DNA from: Mortierella alpina | Lineage: Eukaryota; Mortierellomycota; Mortierellomycetes; Mortierellales; Mortierellaceae | Assembly: GCA_029449245.1 (NCBI GenBank) | Contig: JANATF010000017.1 | Location: 372,001-436,000, forward strand | Length of the DNA stretch: 64,000 bases | Reading direction: 5' to 3' | Part shown: piece by piece, positions 54,401 to 64,000 of the stretch | Layout of the letters: every line of letters starts with the position of its first letter | Numbering within the stretch: the stretch's first letter is position 1 | Translations under genes and position numbers: made by a program | Notes under the pieces: model-generated | Database searches by the model: none | What the model was told of the DNA's origin: nothing | What the model saw: the letters and a program-made list of their open reading frames with translations, nothing else

Positions 54401-57400
54401 AATTCGGATCGCAGCGAAAAAAAAATCTGTACCATGATGTTGCTCATGTTTTGGGGGAACGGGAGGTGCATGATGGTCGGGGCTCGCTGGCGAGTGGACA
54501 GAGGTGCCGTACATCAGCGGCAGGTGTGAAGCGTCCGGTTTCCTGGACTTGACAGCAGGATCTCGATGCTGCTGTTGGTGGGACGCATCAAGATGCGAAT
54601 TATTCGCGGATGTGGAGCTCATATCGAGCGACTGCTTGGGCGCGCGATGCACCTCTGGGACAGAGGGGACGTGGTGCATAGCAGCTGCGGCCATGGTTGA
54701 GAGCACAGCTGCGGCCGCAGGGTTGTTGATAGCACCGCCCTCAGGCGCAACAGATGTGGGTGAGTGCATGCTTCCCCACATTGATTTAAGGCCTGCTATG
54801 CCTTGGTTGACAGCCGTAGTTGCAGTCTCGGCTATGGTTGGATGCAGGTCATGGTGTGCATGTCTGTGAGCCGAGTCGAGCTGAATCTCTTTGACCTCCA
54901 CCAAGTTGACATGGGTAGCAGGTCGGTTCGAGCGATGAAATCCCTCTCCTCGGGGGTAGCCAGCCTCCTCCTCTGGAAAGAGCGACAGGTTCAGCTTGGG
55001 CTTCTTCAAGGCTGCAGCAGTCGAGTGTCGCGTCTGTTGGTTACGAGCCCGAGCAGTGGTCGAGGCATTGGCTGACTGAGATTGCGCCTTGAAGGGACCA
55101 GCATGGCGGGCGTGGAGGTCCAGGATCATATGGGCCAGGGGTGGCCCACGGACTCCAGCTGAGGCAACTGTCGAGCGAGTGTTGGAGCCAGATGCACTTG
55201 ATCCACGGTACGGGATCTCGGTGATGTTTCGAACATGGGCAGACAGCTTTGCTGGGCGTGGATTTTCGCGCCTGATGTTGGCACCACGGGAGTAATCGGG
55301 CTGTTCCTCTGGGTAGAGGGCCAAGTTGATTCTAGGAACCTTTAGAGCAGCAGCCTTGGAAGGCAATGACTTTTGGCGAGGTTGACTGGCTGCGCCATAA
55401 GCGTGGCTGGAGGCTGCACCTAATCTGAATGATCCCTGTGCATGCACGGCGTTGGCATCCGAGGGTTGCCGAGTGATTAAAGCTGGCATGTGAATGGATC
55501 CCAGCATCGAGCGAATACCACCAAGGCCGGCGGCCACAGCTGCCGACGGGTGATGCTCCTCTGTTTGGGGTGCCCATTGCTCCGAGGGTTCAAAGAGCTC
55601 GTTGAGTCGCATCACAGGAGTCGAGACCGAGTTCTTTCTGCGGCCAACGAGTGCAGAGCTGATGCTGTCGAGGACACTCATCTGCTTGGCTGCCTCACTC
55701 CTCCTGGCTGCCTTTCGCTCCCTCTTGCTCATTCTCTTTGGGTGCGCAGGATGGACCTCACGCTTCTCCCGGTTCAAGTTATTGCCTGATAGAGCAGTGG
55801 AGCGCGTGGATGCAGGATGTTGGTTTGATTCAGCAGGATGTCGTACAAAGGAGGGATACGATGCAGCATGCAGTCCCGCAGCCTCTGTTTGCATGTGTGC
55901 CGCGTTACCCTGAACATGCATCTGGGCATTGGGCTCGTCATGGCTCTTGCCCAAGACCTGGATGGGCTTGTGCTTTGTGAAGGGAATCTCATGAGCTGGT
56001 GCAGGTGCAGAATCTGGAGTGGCGTTGGCGGCATGTTGAAGATCATGCACCCCAACGGATGACGATTGGAGGCCGGAAGCAAATGCGCGGGAGGGCTCAT
56101 GGATCACCTCGACATGCGTTCCAGGATGTGATCCAGTAGATGCCGATGGGGCATGGTAGACGGGGGCCGCGTTGGAATGGTGCATTGGGTCATCATGCGC
56201 ATGAGCATTGGGCGCGCTCTGGTGCTCGCTTGCGCGATGAACGTCGGCGAATCCAAGCTCCGGAGCCGGATGGTGCGCTGGGGAGGCATGGTGCACTGGC
56301 GGCATGGCTGATCTGTGGATCGGGACGGCGTGCTGCACATGTCGATTGGGGCCATACGATGCATGGTACGGCGGCACCACCGCGAGCCTGGACGACGCAG
56401 GCTGCGCAGGGCCGTCTTGATGGCCGGTCGACACTCCGGATCGCTGGACGCGAGGGGTCGCCTTGGTCTGCTGTTGCTGCTGTTGCTGCTGCTCGTTAGA
56501 GCGGCGTTGTTGCGAGGATGCCTCGTCCTCCTGGAGCAGCGAGCCCAGGTTCATCTCGGGCGTGTGATCCTGCTCTCGATCGGGCGCGTCCCTCCTCAAA
56601 TTCGTCGAAGGAAACGCCACAGCGGGCGCGGGTGCCGCTGCTCGGGAGGAGGCATGCGAGAGCTTACCCTTCTGCTGGGGAGCTACAGGCGGCGCTCTAG
56701 AGGGAGTGCCGTGCTTCCCCATTGGCAGCGTGCTGCTCGGTTTGCCCGACACTCTGGAGCCCCGTTGCTGCTCGTCGTGAGAGAGGGCTCCAAGAGAGGG
56801 CTCAGGGGAAACATCGCGCTGCAAGTGATGCCCTGCCTGCTGGCGATGGGGCCCTTCAAGAGATGCTGCTGGTCTGCAATAGACTCTGGTTAGACTGCTT
56901 CCTCTAGAAACATGGACAGGGTGGTGCTCGCTATAAACTCATTCTACGTACTTGTTGGCAAGGCGGCTCTTGCTGGAGTGCGCTGCGGTTTGGCCAGTGC
57001 TGGATGGTCCCTTGGAGATGCTAGAGGATGCGCTATCAAGATCCTTGGGCTATTAGTCGACCGCTCTCGTCTTCGATAGCAATTGGCCTACCGTATGCTT
57101 TAAAATGACAGGAAAGCTGCATACCGCTGCTTAGCGTTTCCCTGTGCCGAGAGGGGCTGAAAGTCCTCGTCGCGATACTCAAACTCCTTGGGAGCCTCAT
57201 TTCCTGCGGCAATCTTTTTGCCTGCGCCCCCAAACTCAATCTCGGTGCTCGATCCGTTACGGCCACCACCCATGGAGCTGAAGACAGTCAAGGATGGCCT
57301 GTTGAGGCCAACGCGCACGTTGTGCTCCAGAGTCTGGTGCAAGTGGTTGACGGGCTCTTGCTCCTTGCGGTCAGCGAGCATCTCCTTGGCGACGGCGCTG

Positions 57401-57776
57401 TCTGTGGACGGTCAATCATATGGTGCGATAGGCAAGTCAGTATCAGTTACGTTGAGGTCATAGTGGATCACTAGGCATATTCGCACATTGGCTTACCCAA
57501 AGGCAGAACAAAACCTTTGTCGTCAGTGATGGGACCCGACTTGGAAGGCTGGTTCTTTTGGCGCATAGAGCCACCGTAGACCTCGCCGGCCACCTTGAAC
57601 TCGTGGCTGTCCGGACGTGAGGCTGCGACACGCATGGGGGACTGGTGTGGTTGGGTTTCGTTCTGCTCCGACTTCATGGTCGAATCTTCGCGGCCAGTGC
57701 GAGCGCGCTGACCATTTCCAGCCATGCGATCGGCCTTTTGGGAGGCCTGGTTGTTCTGGTTGGTGTTGGTGTTCAT
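51411..57776 (-). CDS. Giant disordered Gln/His/Ala-rich protein (1,972 residues)
   Basis: Six exons, complement(51411..54160, 54246..54335, 54433..56873, 56952..57032, 57125..57401, 57497..57776). The introns are 78-97 nt with GTAAGC, GTATGC, GTACGT, GTACAG and GTACGT donors, all in phase. The first 150 residues are the best-conserved looking (SHEFKVAGEVYGGS, DDKGFVLPLGDSAVAKEMLADRKEQEP, then FEYRDEDFQPLS). Two related blocks in exon 4 read LKVPRINLALYPEEQPDYSRG and LKKPKLNLSLFPEEEAGYPRG. Four C-terminal blocks share Gly-Glu-x-(Val/Ile)-(Val/Ile) (GEKVVMMK, GEDVVIQTRTVP, GENIIVQARTVP, GEEVVWVKKVRTT). The rest is low complexity. No catalytic or membrane domain; probably a scaffold or condensate-prone protein. 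Function unknown. Confidence 0.8.
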
Positions 57777-58781
57777 GTTCGGTTTCCTTGCTTTTTCTTC
57801 GTTGCTGTTTTTGTCGGTTAGATATGTACAGGTTGTCGACAAGCGTGTAGTGAGTCTGCGAAGGAGTGGGACTATATACAGGGGGTGTGCTCTTGCTGTC
57901 AAAGGTGAAAGTGGAAGGACGAGGGAGCGAGTGTTCAACGGTGGAGGTGCAGTTGCGAGTGCTGTGTTGTCATGTAGAAGAGAGTGCGTACTAGTTGCTG
58001 TGTGCTGTTGTGAGGATGTGTGTCAATGGGGTGTCGACAAGAGAGGCAAGGACCCCAGGGTGCCAGGATGCTGGAAAGCTTTTTCTCTGCGCCGAGCGCC
58101 ATTGGCCGCACACCACACGCGAATCAATGCGTGGCTAGACGGGTTCATATCGCACACCGGCAAGCAACCCGAATCTTACTGACAGGACAGGGGCCACTTC
58201 GTCATTTGGCTTGTCGCCCAGCTCACACCCTGGCGCTCGACGCGCGCAAAGGGCATCGTCATTAGCCACGTCCGTGGATAAGGGAAGCAATTGCGCCATT
58301 CACCATGCACGAGCCACATCCATCGTGTATGCACAGCAGTTAAATTTTTTCTCTCTCAGTATGGAATGATGAATGTGTTCTTTTTACTCCATCTCACACT
58401 ATGGCAAATGCCATCCACGTCTTTGATTCGCACCAGACCTTTCACCCCATCCAGCATGTCATCATAATGTGCTCCACTTGAAATAGCGGCATCGCTCCCC
58501 CAATCAGATGTGACTTTTGCGAGTTTCAAGCTGGGCTCATGACAGCAGCAATGAAGCATTCGGTGGCTGGCTTTCTTTCATGTCCACACCTGGGCATATC
58601 AAAGACAGACCCCACTTCGTGAACGCCACGCATACCACCTCCGCCATCCGAGCCAAGGCGCAATCAGGATGGCTCAGAGCACAATGGCTGTCAGAGGGCA
58701 ACGACAGCAGAGTGAAAGAAGCACACAGCTTGCACTTGGAAGGTGTATTAGTAAAGGGCTACCTATCGATGTTGATCTTAA
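57777..58781. other. intergenic, promoter of the giant protein and unassigned sequence
   Basis: The 5' side of the disordered-protein gene, then about 700 bp without a convincing gene. A minus-strand frame at 58356-58559 (ending ICHSVRWSKKNTFIIPY) could be a last exon but has no partner. Confidence 0.35.
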
Positions 58782-59063
58782 CTATTTTTCGAAGCATCCA
58801 TAAGAACGCACTTCTATCTCATATTCGTTTGGTACATCTTCCATATCCTCATCACCTGGAGCCGTGCAGTTGTCGGTAGTGAATAAGTAGCATATGCCTC
58901 CAGTCACGTTAGAAGCTCCTGCGAGGATGACACCGCAGTCCGATTCGGGTACCGGTTGGCATTCTTGAACAGGCACGTTCGAGAAGATGTGTTTGTGGCC
59001 CTCAATTGTATACTGCAAAGTAATTCCGCTGTCACTGGCCGATACCAATGTCGAGGCCAACAT
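58782..59063 (-). CDS. Small secreted protein, start uncertain
   Basis: The open frame begins upstream of the first ATG with a clear hydrophobic leader (IFLYSLAIVPYMLASTLVSA). The true start codon therefore probably lies in an unlocated upstream exon spliced at the CAACAAG/TGATC acceptor near 59099. The coordinates given use the first in-frame ATG. The mature part is about 85 residues, with five cysteines, acidic, ending SYGCFEK. A TATAAAG on the minus strand at about 59290 and a GTAAGAGG donor after it support a spliced leader. The family is not recognised; a small secreted, possibly disulfide-bonded protein. Confidence 0.5.
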   Translation of the reverse strand: MLASTLVSASDSGITLQYTIEGHKHIFSNVPVQECQPVPESDCGVILAGASNVTGGICYLFTTDNCTAPGDEDMEDVPNEYEIEVRSYGCFEK

Positions 59064-59099
59064 ATACGGCACTATCGCAAGAGAGTACAAAAAGATCAC

Positions 59100-59990
59100 T
59101 TGTTGGGACCATCCTCGTTAGTTGACTGAGCATGCCAACTTGTCGCGTAACATTTGCAGCCGAAATGGCTTCCTCTTACTTGGATGAATCGGTTCTGAGT
59201 GTCCTGAGAGGAGTTGTAGTATTTTGAAATGGGGGTTGAGATTCCAGAAGGTGTATGTGTGAGAGAGGAACACTGGTATGTGCGACGTCTTTATACAAGT
59301 GATGAGCATCGTAAAAGTTGGGGCAAGGGGAGGGAAGGTGTTGGATGCTAGAAAAGATCAAGGGCACACCAAGAAAGGGGGCTCGTCAGTAAGATCTACC
59401 CCTTCAAAAAGTCTCTAATCCCAATGATCTTCCAAACTAGGCATATGGTACGAGCAATTCGAACAAGAAATGGCTCGAAGAGATCTGCGTATTACGGCTG
59501 AACGCTTACAAGTCAGGATTCATACTTGGACCGCAACAGCTACTTTTGTTCGATTCTTAGTCGAATATGAGCAGACCTCCAGGTCCAACATAGTGCTCCG
59601 GTCAATACCACATCTGTTGAATGACTTTACGACGTGCTATTCAGTCCATTCGGTTTACCGTGCCCTGCAATCTTGATCCTCCGCGACAATTGAACAAACC
59701 TGATTCTTAAAAGAGCAGAAAGCCGCCATGTTCGCATTTTGCTGAACCGTGCCCCTTCCAGCCCCCTGGTGAAGATAGAGTCGAACCTATGCTCGAGCCA
59801 CGCCCTTGACCGAGGGCAAAGATTTTATGTTTGCTCCCACGCTATTTTATTTTGTCCTTTGTTCTTTCCCCTCGCCGCTCCAACTTCTTGTTTCCACTCA
59901 TACGTCCACGTCTGCTGCTGGTCGATCACAAGCATCGTTGAAGTGTGAACTTTTAAATAAAAGCGGCTCCTCATATATCCTTGAGTAACT
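59100..59990. other. intergenic, no gene seen
   Basis: Between the small secreted-protein gene and the second SEL1 kinase. The TATA-like element near 59290 probably serves the former. Plus-strand frames at 59470-59950 show no domain. Confidence 0.35.
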
Positions 59991-62936
59991 ATGTTCTCTT
60001 GGTCTCTTAACTACAGGGTACGCTTCAGCTGAAGCATACATGTCCTCAATGACCCTCTGCTTGAAAAGTCTGGTCATTAACATACAACAACTCCTTCGCG
60101 TACTCTATCATTTTAGACAGACCACATCAAATTGGGGAAAAAGATTGGCAGTGGTGCGCAAGCAGAGATCTTCAAAGCCAAGTACGGACTCGATGATGTT
60201 GTGGTCAAACGATTCCTCGATTCTAAACACAAGAGCACAAAGCAGGAGATCACTCTCAGTCAGGAACTCACCCACAAGCACATTGTCCAATTCTACCATC
60301 GTCATCACGATATGATTGTCATGGAGTACGTCGAAGGTGGCGATCTAGCAAAGGCCATAGTAGGAAAGGCTCTCAAGAACTGGGAGGTCAAGACTCAAAT
60401 TGCCAAAGATATCTCTCTCGGCCTTGCCTATCTCCACGATCAGGGCATCATCCATTGTGACATGAAGAGTTCCAATATTCTTCTCACCGAGCACAAAGAG
60501 GCCAGGATATGCGACTTTGGACTTGCGATGAGAGTCGGCGAGAATGGGGGAGGAGGCACTCTTCAATGGATGGCACCTGAGTTGTTGCTGAATCCGCCGC
60601 AATACTCGAGAAAGTCCGACGTGTATGCATTGGGAATGGTCATGTGGGAAATGGCATCCGAATCCACTATGCCCTACCGAGGGCACACTCCCGATGGAGT
60701 GATGTATTGCATCTTGGACGGTACTCTCGAGGAGATTCCAGATTTCACTCCAAAAGCCTACGCTGCCTGTGTGCGAATGTGCTGGGCAATGGACCCCGAC
60801 GAAAGACCCGCTGCCATGGATGTGCTTCCAGATATTGTGCAATCTCCCCATCGACAAATCGATCAAGAACAACAGCAACAACAGAGACGTGTGATGAATA
60901 CTGGCGAGAAGGTGCATTATCTCAAGGCCTTAAAGCAATTTTTCACGATGAGCGAGTCCGCCGGGTTCCAGGATATACTCAAGAACGATGATAAGATGCT
61001 TGATAAAGGCAAGACCATGGATTGGTTTGAGAGTTCTGCTGGTGGCCAGGGATCAGCTATGGCCATGTTCAAGATGGGCGCCATGTACTATTCAGGTCGT
61101 AACGTGGAGAATGATTATGGCAAAGCATTGGAATGGTACCTTGCAGCAAGCGAGGCTGGAGTAGCTGTGGCGATGCTCAAGATCAGTCAGATGTATCAAC
61201 GTGGTCACGGCGTAGAGCACGATGACAACCAGGCCGCATCGTGGTATCTTAAGGCGAAGGAGGCAGTGAATAGGCAAGGAAAGCTCAACAATCGCATAGT
61301 GCACCACGATTCTGGCGTTTCAGAACATCACAAAAGAACGATGGAATGGTTCGACAACGTGGCGGGTGCCAGGTCAGCAGTCATCATGTACAACATTGGT
61401 CATATGTATCGCCATGGTACAGACCTGGATCTGGATTACAAGAATGCTCGGGAGTGGTATCTCCAAGCAAGTGAGGCTGGAAATGCTCTTGCCATGGCCA
61501 TCATCGGACTCATGTACAGCCGTGGCCAAGGTGTTGAGCAGGACTATAGCAAGGCTATGGAGTGGTATCTCAAAGCAAGCGACGCTGAAAATGCGTTCGC
61601 CATGCACAGCATCGGCTTCATGTACCACAATGGTCAAGGTGTTGAGCAGGACTATGGCAAGGCTATGGATTGGTACCGTAAAGCGAGCGATGCTGGAGAT
61701 GCTTCTGCCATGCGCTACATCGGCTTTATGTACAAGAATGGATTTGGTGTCGAACAAGAGCACCGCAAGGCTACGGAATGGTTCCTTAAAGCAATCAGTG
61801 CGGGGAATGCTTCTTCCATGGCAAACATTGGCTCTATGTATCATCATGGTCAAGGTGTCGAGCAGGATTATAGCAAGGCTATGGATTGGTACCTCAAAGC
61901 AAGCAACGCTGGAGATTCTTTTGCCATGGCTAGCATCGGCTACATATTCCAAAATGGCCAAGGTGTTGAGCAGGACTACGCCAAGGCCATGGAGTGGTAC
62001 CTCAAAGCAAGCAACGCTGGAGATGCTTTTGCCATGGCTAGCATCGGCTACATATTCCAAAATGGCCTAGGTGTTGAGCAGGACTACGCCAAGGCCATGG
62101 AGTGGTACCTCAAAGCAAGCAACGCTGGATATGCTTCTGCTATGCGCTACATCGGCTTTATGTACAAGAATGGATTTGGTGTCGAACAAGATCACCGCAA
62201 GGCTACGGAATGGTTCCTTAAAGCAATCAGTGCGGGGAATGCTTCTTCCATGGCAAACATTGGTGTTATGTACCAGACTGGTCAAGGTGTTGAGCAGGAC
62301 TATGGCAAGGCTATAGAGTGGTACCTCAAAGCAAGCGACGCTGGAAATGCCACGGCCATGAATAGCATTGGATTCATGTACAGGAAAGGTTTTGGTGTCG
62401 AGCAGGACTACGACATGGCCATGGAGTGGTACCTCAAAGCAAGCGACGCCGGAGCTGCTTCTGCCATGGGCAACGTCGGCCTCATGTACAGCCGTGGCCA
62501 AGGTATTGAGCAGGACTATGGCAAGGCTATGGATTGGTACCTCAAAGCAAGCAACGCTGGAGATTCTTTTGCCATGGCTAGCATCGGCTACATATTCCAA
62601 AATGGCCAAGGTGTTGAGCAGGACTACGCCAAGGCCATGGAGTGGTACCTCAAAGCAAGCGACACTGGAAATGTTTCTGCTATGCGCTACATCGGTTACA
62701 TGTACCTGAATGGACAAGGTGTTAAGCAGGACTATGGCAAAGCTATGGAGTGGTACCTCAAAGCAAGCGACGCTGGAGATTCTTCTTCCATGTCCAGTAT
62801 TGGCGACTTATATCGCTATGGTAGAGGCATTTTGAAAGATCAATGCGAGGCTCTAGAATGGTACGCTAAGGCGAAACGTGCAGGATGGGCAGAGGCTAGC
62901 GTTCGTATCGAAGAAATGCAGAAGGAAGGAGTGTAA
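59991..62936 (+). CDS. SEL1-repeat protein kinase, second paralogue (about 16 repeats)
   Basis: Two exons, join(59991..60017, 60117..62936), 948 residues. The 27-nt first exon (MFSWSLNYR) and 99-nt intron correspond exactly to those of the kinase at 13409. Kinase domain residues 14-250: IGSGAQAEIF, Lys40, IHCDMKSSNILL (Cys instead of Arg, so non-RD), CDFG and MAPE, all at the same positions as in the paralogue. The kinase halves are strongly alike. The SEL1 halves differ: about 16 repeats here, with different variants (RYIGFMYKNGFG, ASIGYIFQNGQG), some duplicated in blocks (compare 61710-61820 with 62120-62250). The last unit is divergent (ILKDQCEALEWYAKAKRAGW) and probably caps the superhelix. 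Substrate and ligand unknown. Confidence 0.93.
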
Positions 62937-63307
62937 TGGTGGATGACGATAGACTTCATAACAACGCTGCCTTTTTGATCCCTCAATGCCGTACATACAG
63001 TAATATTCGATTGTAGTCTGTTATACAGAAGGGTCAATCACAAGCAAGGGGTTCACACATTGCATGCCTTTTCAATGGCCTTTCTTATTGTGCATTTTCC
63101 ACCTCTTGCGTTTTCCATATTGCCCTTTTGTCGTTTTGTTCTTTTCTCACTCTGCTCATCTTCTCGAGCATTGTACCGCGCTTACCCCTCCAGGATCCTT
63201 TGCAAATAGACACGAGAGTAAGGATTTCCCATCTAGAGTACCTGGGACCTAACCTCACTCACACGACAGACCCTTCGTTCAAAAAGGACTCGCAGATCGG
63301 TAAAGAA
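62937..63307. other. intergenic, promoter region
   Basis: 371 bp between the second SEL1 kinase and the last gene. It is T-rich, with CTTTTGTCG/TTTTCTCACTC tracts. No other feature. Confidence 0.4.
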
Positions 63308-64000
63308 ATGGCAAGCAAAGACATCAAGGCCTCCCTGGATAGCCGACGGCCGTTCATCTTGTGTAGGTGCGATAACACTCGCCCTCTCCCTTACTTTGTG
63401 TTAAAGCCATGGTCAAAAGATTCATCAAAAGAAGTTGACACCTCACCTTTTTTTTTTACCACACTACCACACTCAAAAAAAAAACACCATACAGACACTG
63501 GCAAAACGATTGCAGGAGTGCTGGACGGTCTCTTCTCGCTCAGAAACACCCTTTCTCCACAGGAAATTGCCGACAGCGCCAGCTTCTTTCTCAATGCGGC
63601 CCAAACAACAGACAAACCCTGCATCATCGCCCTGTCAATCGCCATGGTGGACTCTATTCTCTTTGGGATGAAGCGAGGACTTCGCAGGACGCTGAATCCT
63701 TCCTTATCCGCCGAGGACAAAAAGATTTGCAACACCATCGCCGATGTTTTTACCGAGCACGGGAAGCTGTTGGAGTGCACGGGAAAATCGGAGCGCGCGC
63801 GGATATGTCATCGCAAAGCCCAGAAATGGCGGTACGTTTTTCTTTCCCCTGTCCCTCTTTATTTTATTGTTTTTTGCACACAACTGCTTCAAAACCAAAG
63901 GGAGCAAGCATCATAAAACACGATCACAACACACAACCATAAAGTTAACATTCTCTCTGTTCACCCATTGTTGTGATGCAGCGCATTGTTGTCCCTGCCA
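63308..64000 (+). CDS. Unidentified helical protein, 5' end only
   Basis: Exons 63308..63362, 63495..63831 and 63982 to beyond the window edge; junctions keep frame (GTAGGT and GTACGT donors, CATACAG and GATGCAG acceptors). The 137 visible residues start MASKDIKASLDSRRPF and continue GKTIAGVLDGLFSLRNTLSPQ, IADSASFFLNAAQ and ICNTIADVFTEHGKLLECTGK. This is an alpha-helical pattern with TPR-like Ala/Leu spacing. I cannot name the family from this part; in Mortierellomycotina such helical N-termini can precede large NTPase/WD40 proteins, but nothing here proves it. Confidence 0.55.

Overview
This window is nuclear DNA of an early-diverging filamentous fungus, most consistent with Mortierellomycotina (Mortierella/Linnemannia/Podila group). 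The clade is an inference from gene content, not from a search: protein kinases fused to SEL1 repeats, runs of F-box/LRR genes, long Ser/Gln/His-rich disordered proteins, FAR1-type MULE relics and a LINE. Genes are spliced by short GT-AG introns of about 60-250 nt, often after tiny first exons. ORF-poor stretches can therefore still hold genes, and a nine-exon macrodomain gene was recovered in one of them.

Layout. 0-8 kb: a proline-rich small membrane protein, then three F-box genes in a row on the minus strand and a possible 69-residue two-exon gene. 8-17.5 kb (plus strand): tRNA-Cys, a Hikeshi/OPI10 homologue, a tail-anchored endonuclease/exonuclease/phosphatase-fold protein, and a large kinase with about 26 SEL1 repeats. 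17.9-22 kb: two secreted Cys-containing proteins either side of a 5'-truncated LINE. 22-29.8 kb is repeat-rich and gene-poor: a fold-back element, an 83-bp tandem array, a 327-bp duplicated unit, a second tRNA-Cys, a broken FAR1/MULE transposase and a minisatellite. 29.8-34.5 kb: macrodomain and FUN14 genes on the minus strand, then a Hob3/Rvs161 BAR-domain gene on the plus strand. 34.6-41.6 kb: three glutathione S-transferase paralogues that carry duplicated promoters, and between the first two a secreted-protein gene with an in-frame stop. 42.9-57.8 kb: three large, largely disordered proteins (one with a transmembrane segment; one reconstructed as 1,972 residues in six exons) and a 54-codon ORF resembling ribosomal protein eS30. 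58.7-64 kb: another small secreted protein, a second SEL1-repeat kinase with the same exon structure as the first, and the 5' end of an unidentified helical protein cut by the window edge.

The genes are not an operon. The themes are (i) housekeeping (Hikeshi, FUN14, Hob3, macrodomain, tRNAs), (ii) expanded recognition or regulatory families (F-box/LRR, kinase-SEL1, GSTs) showing recent duplication, and (iii) small secreted proteins next to transposon debris. The most distinctive object is the first kinase-SEL1 gene. Its repeat array has an exact 432-bp higher-order period (four 36-residue repeats), pointing to recent amplification in blocks.
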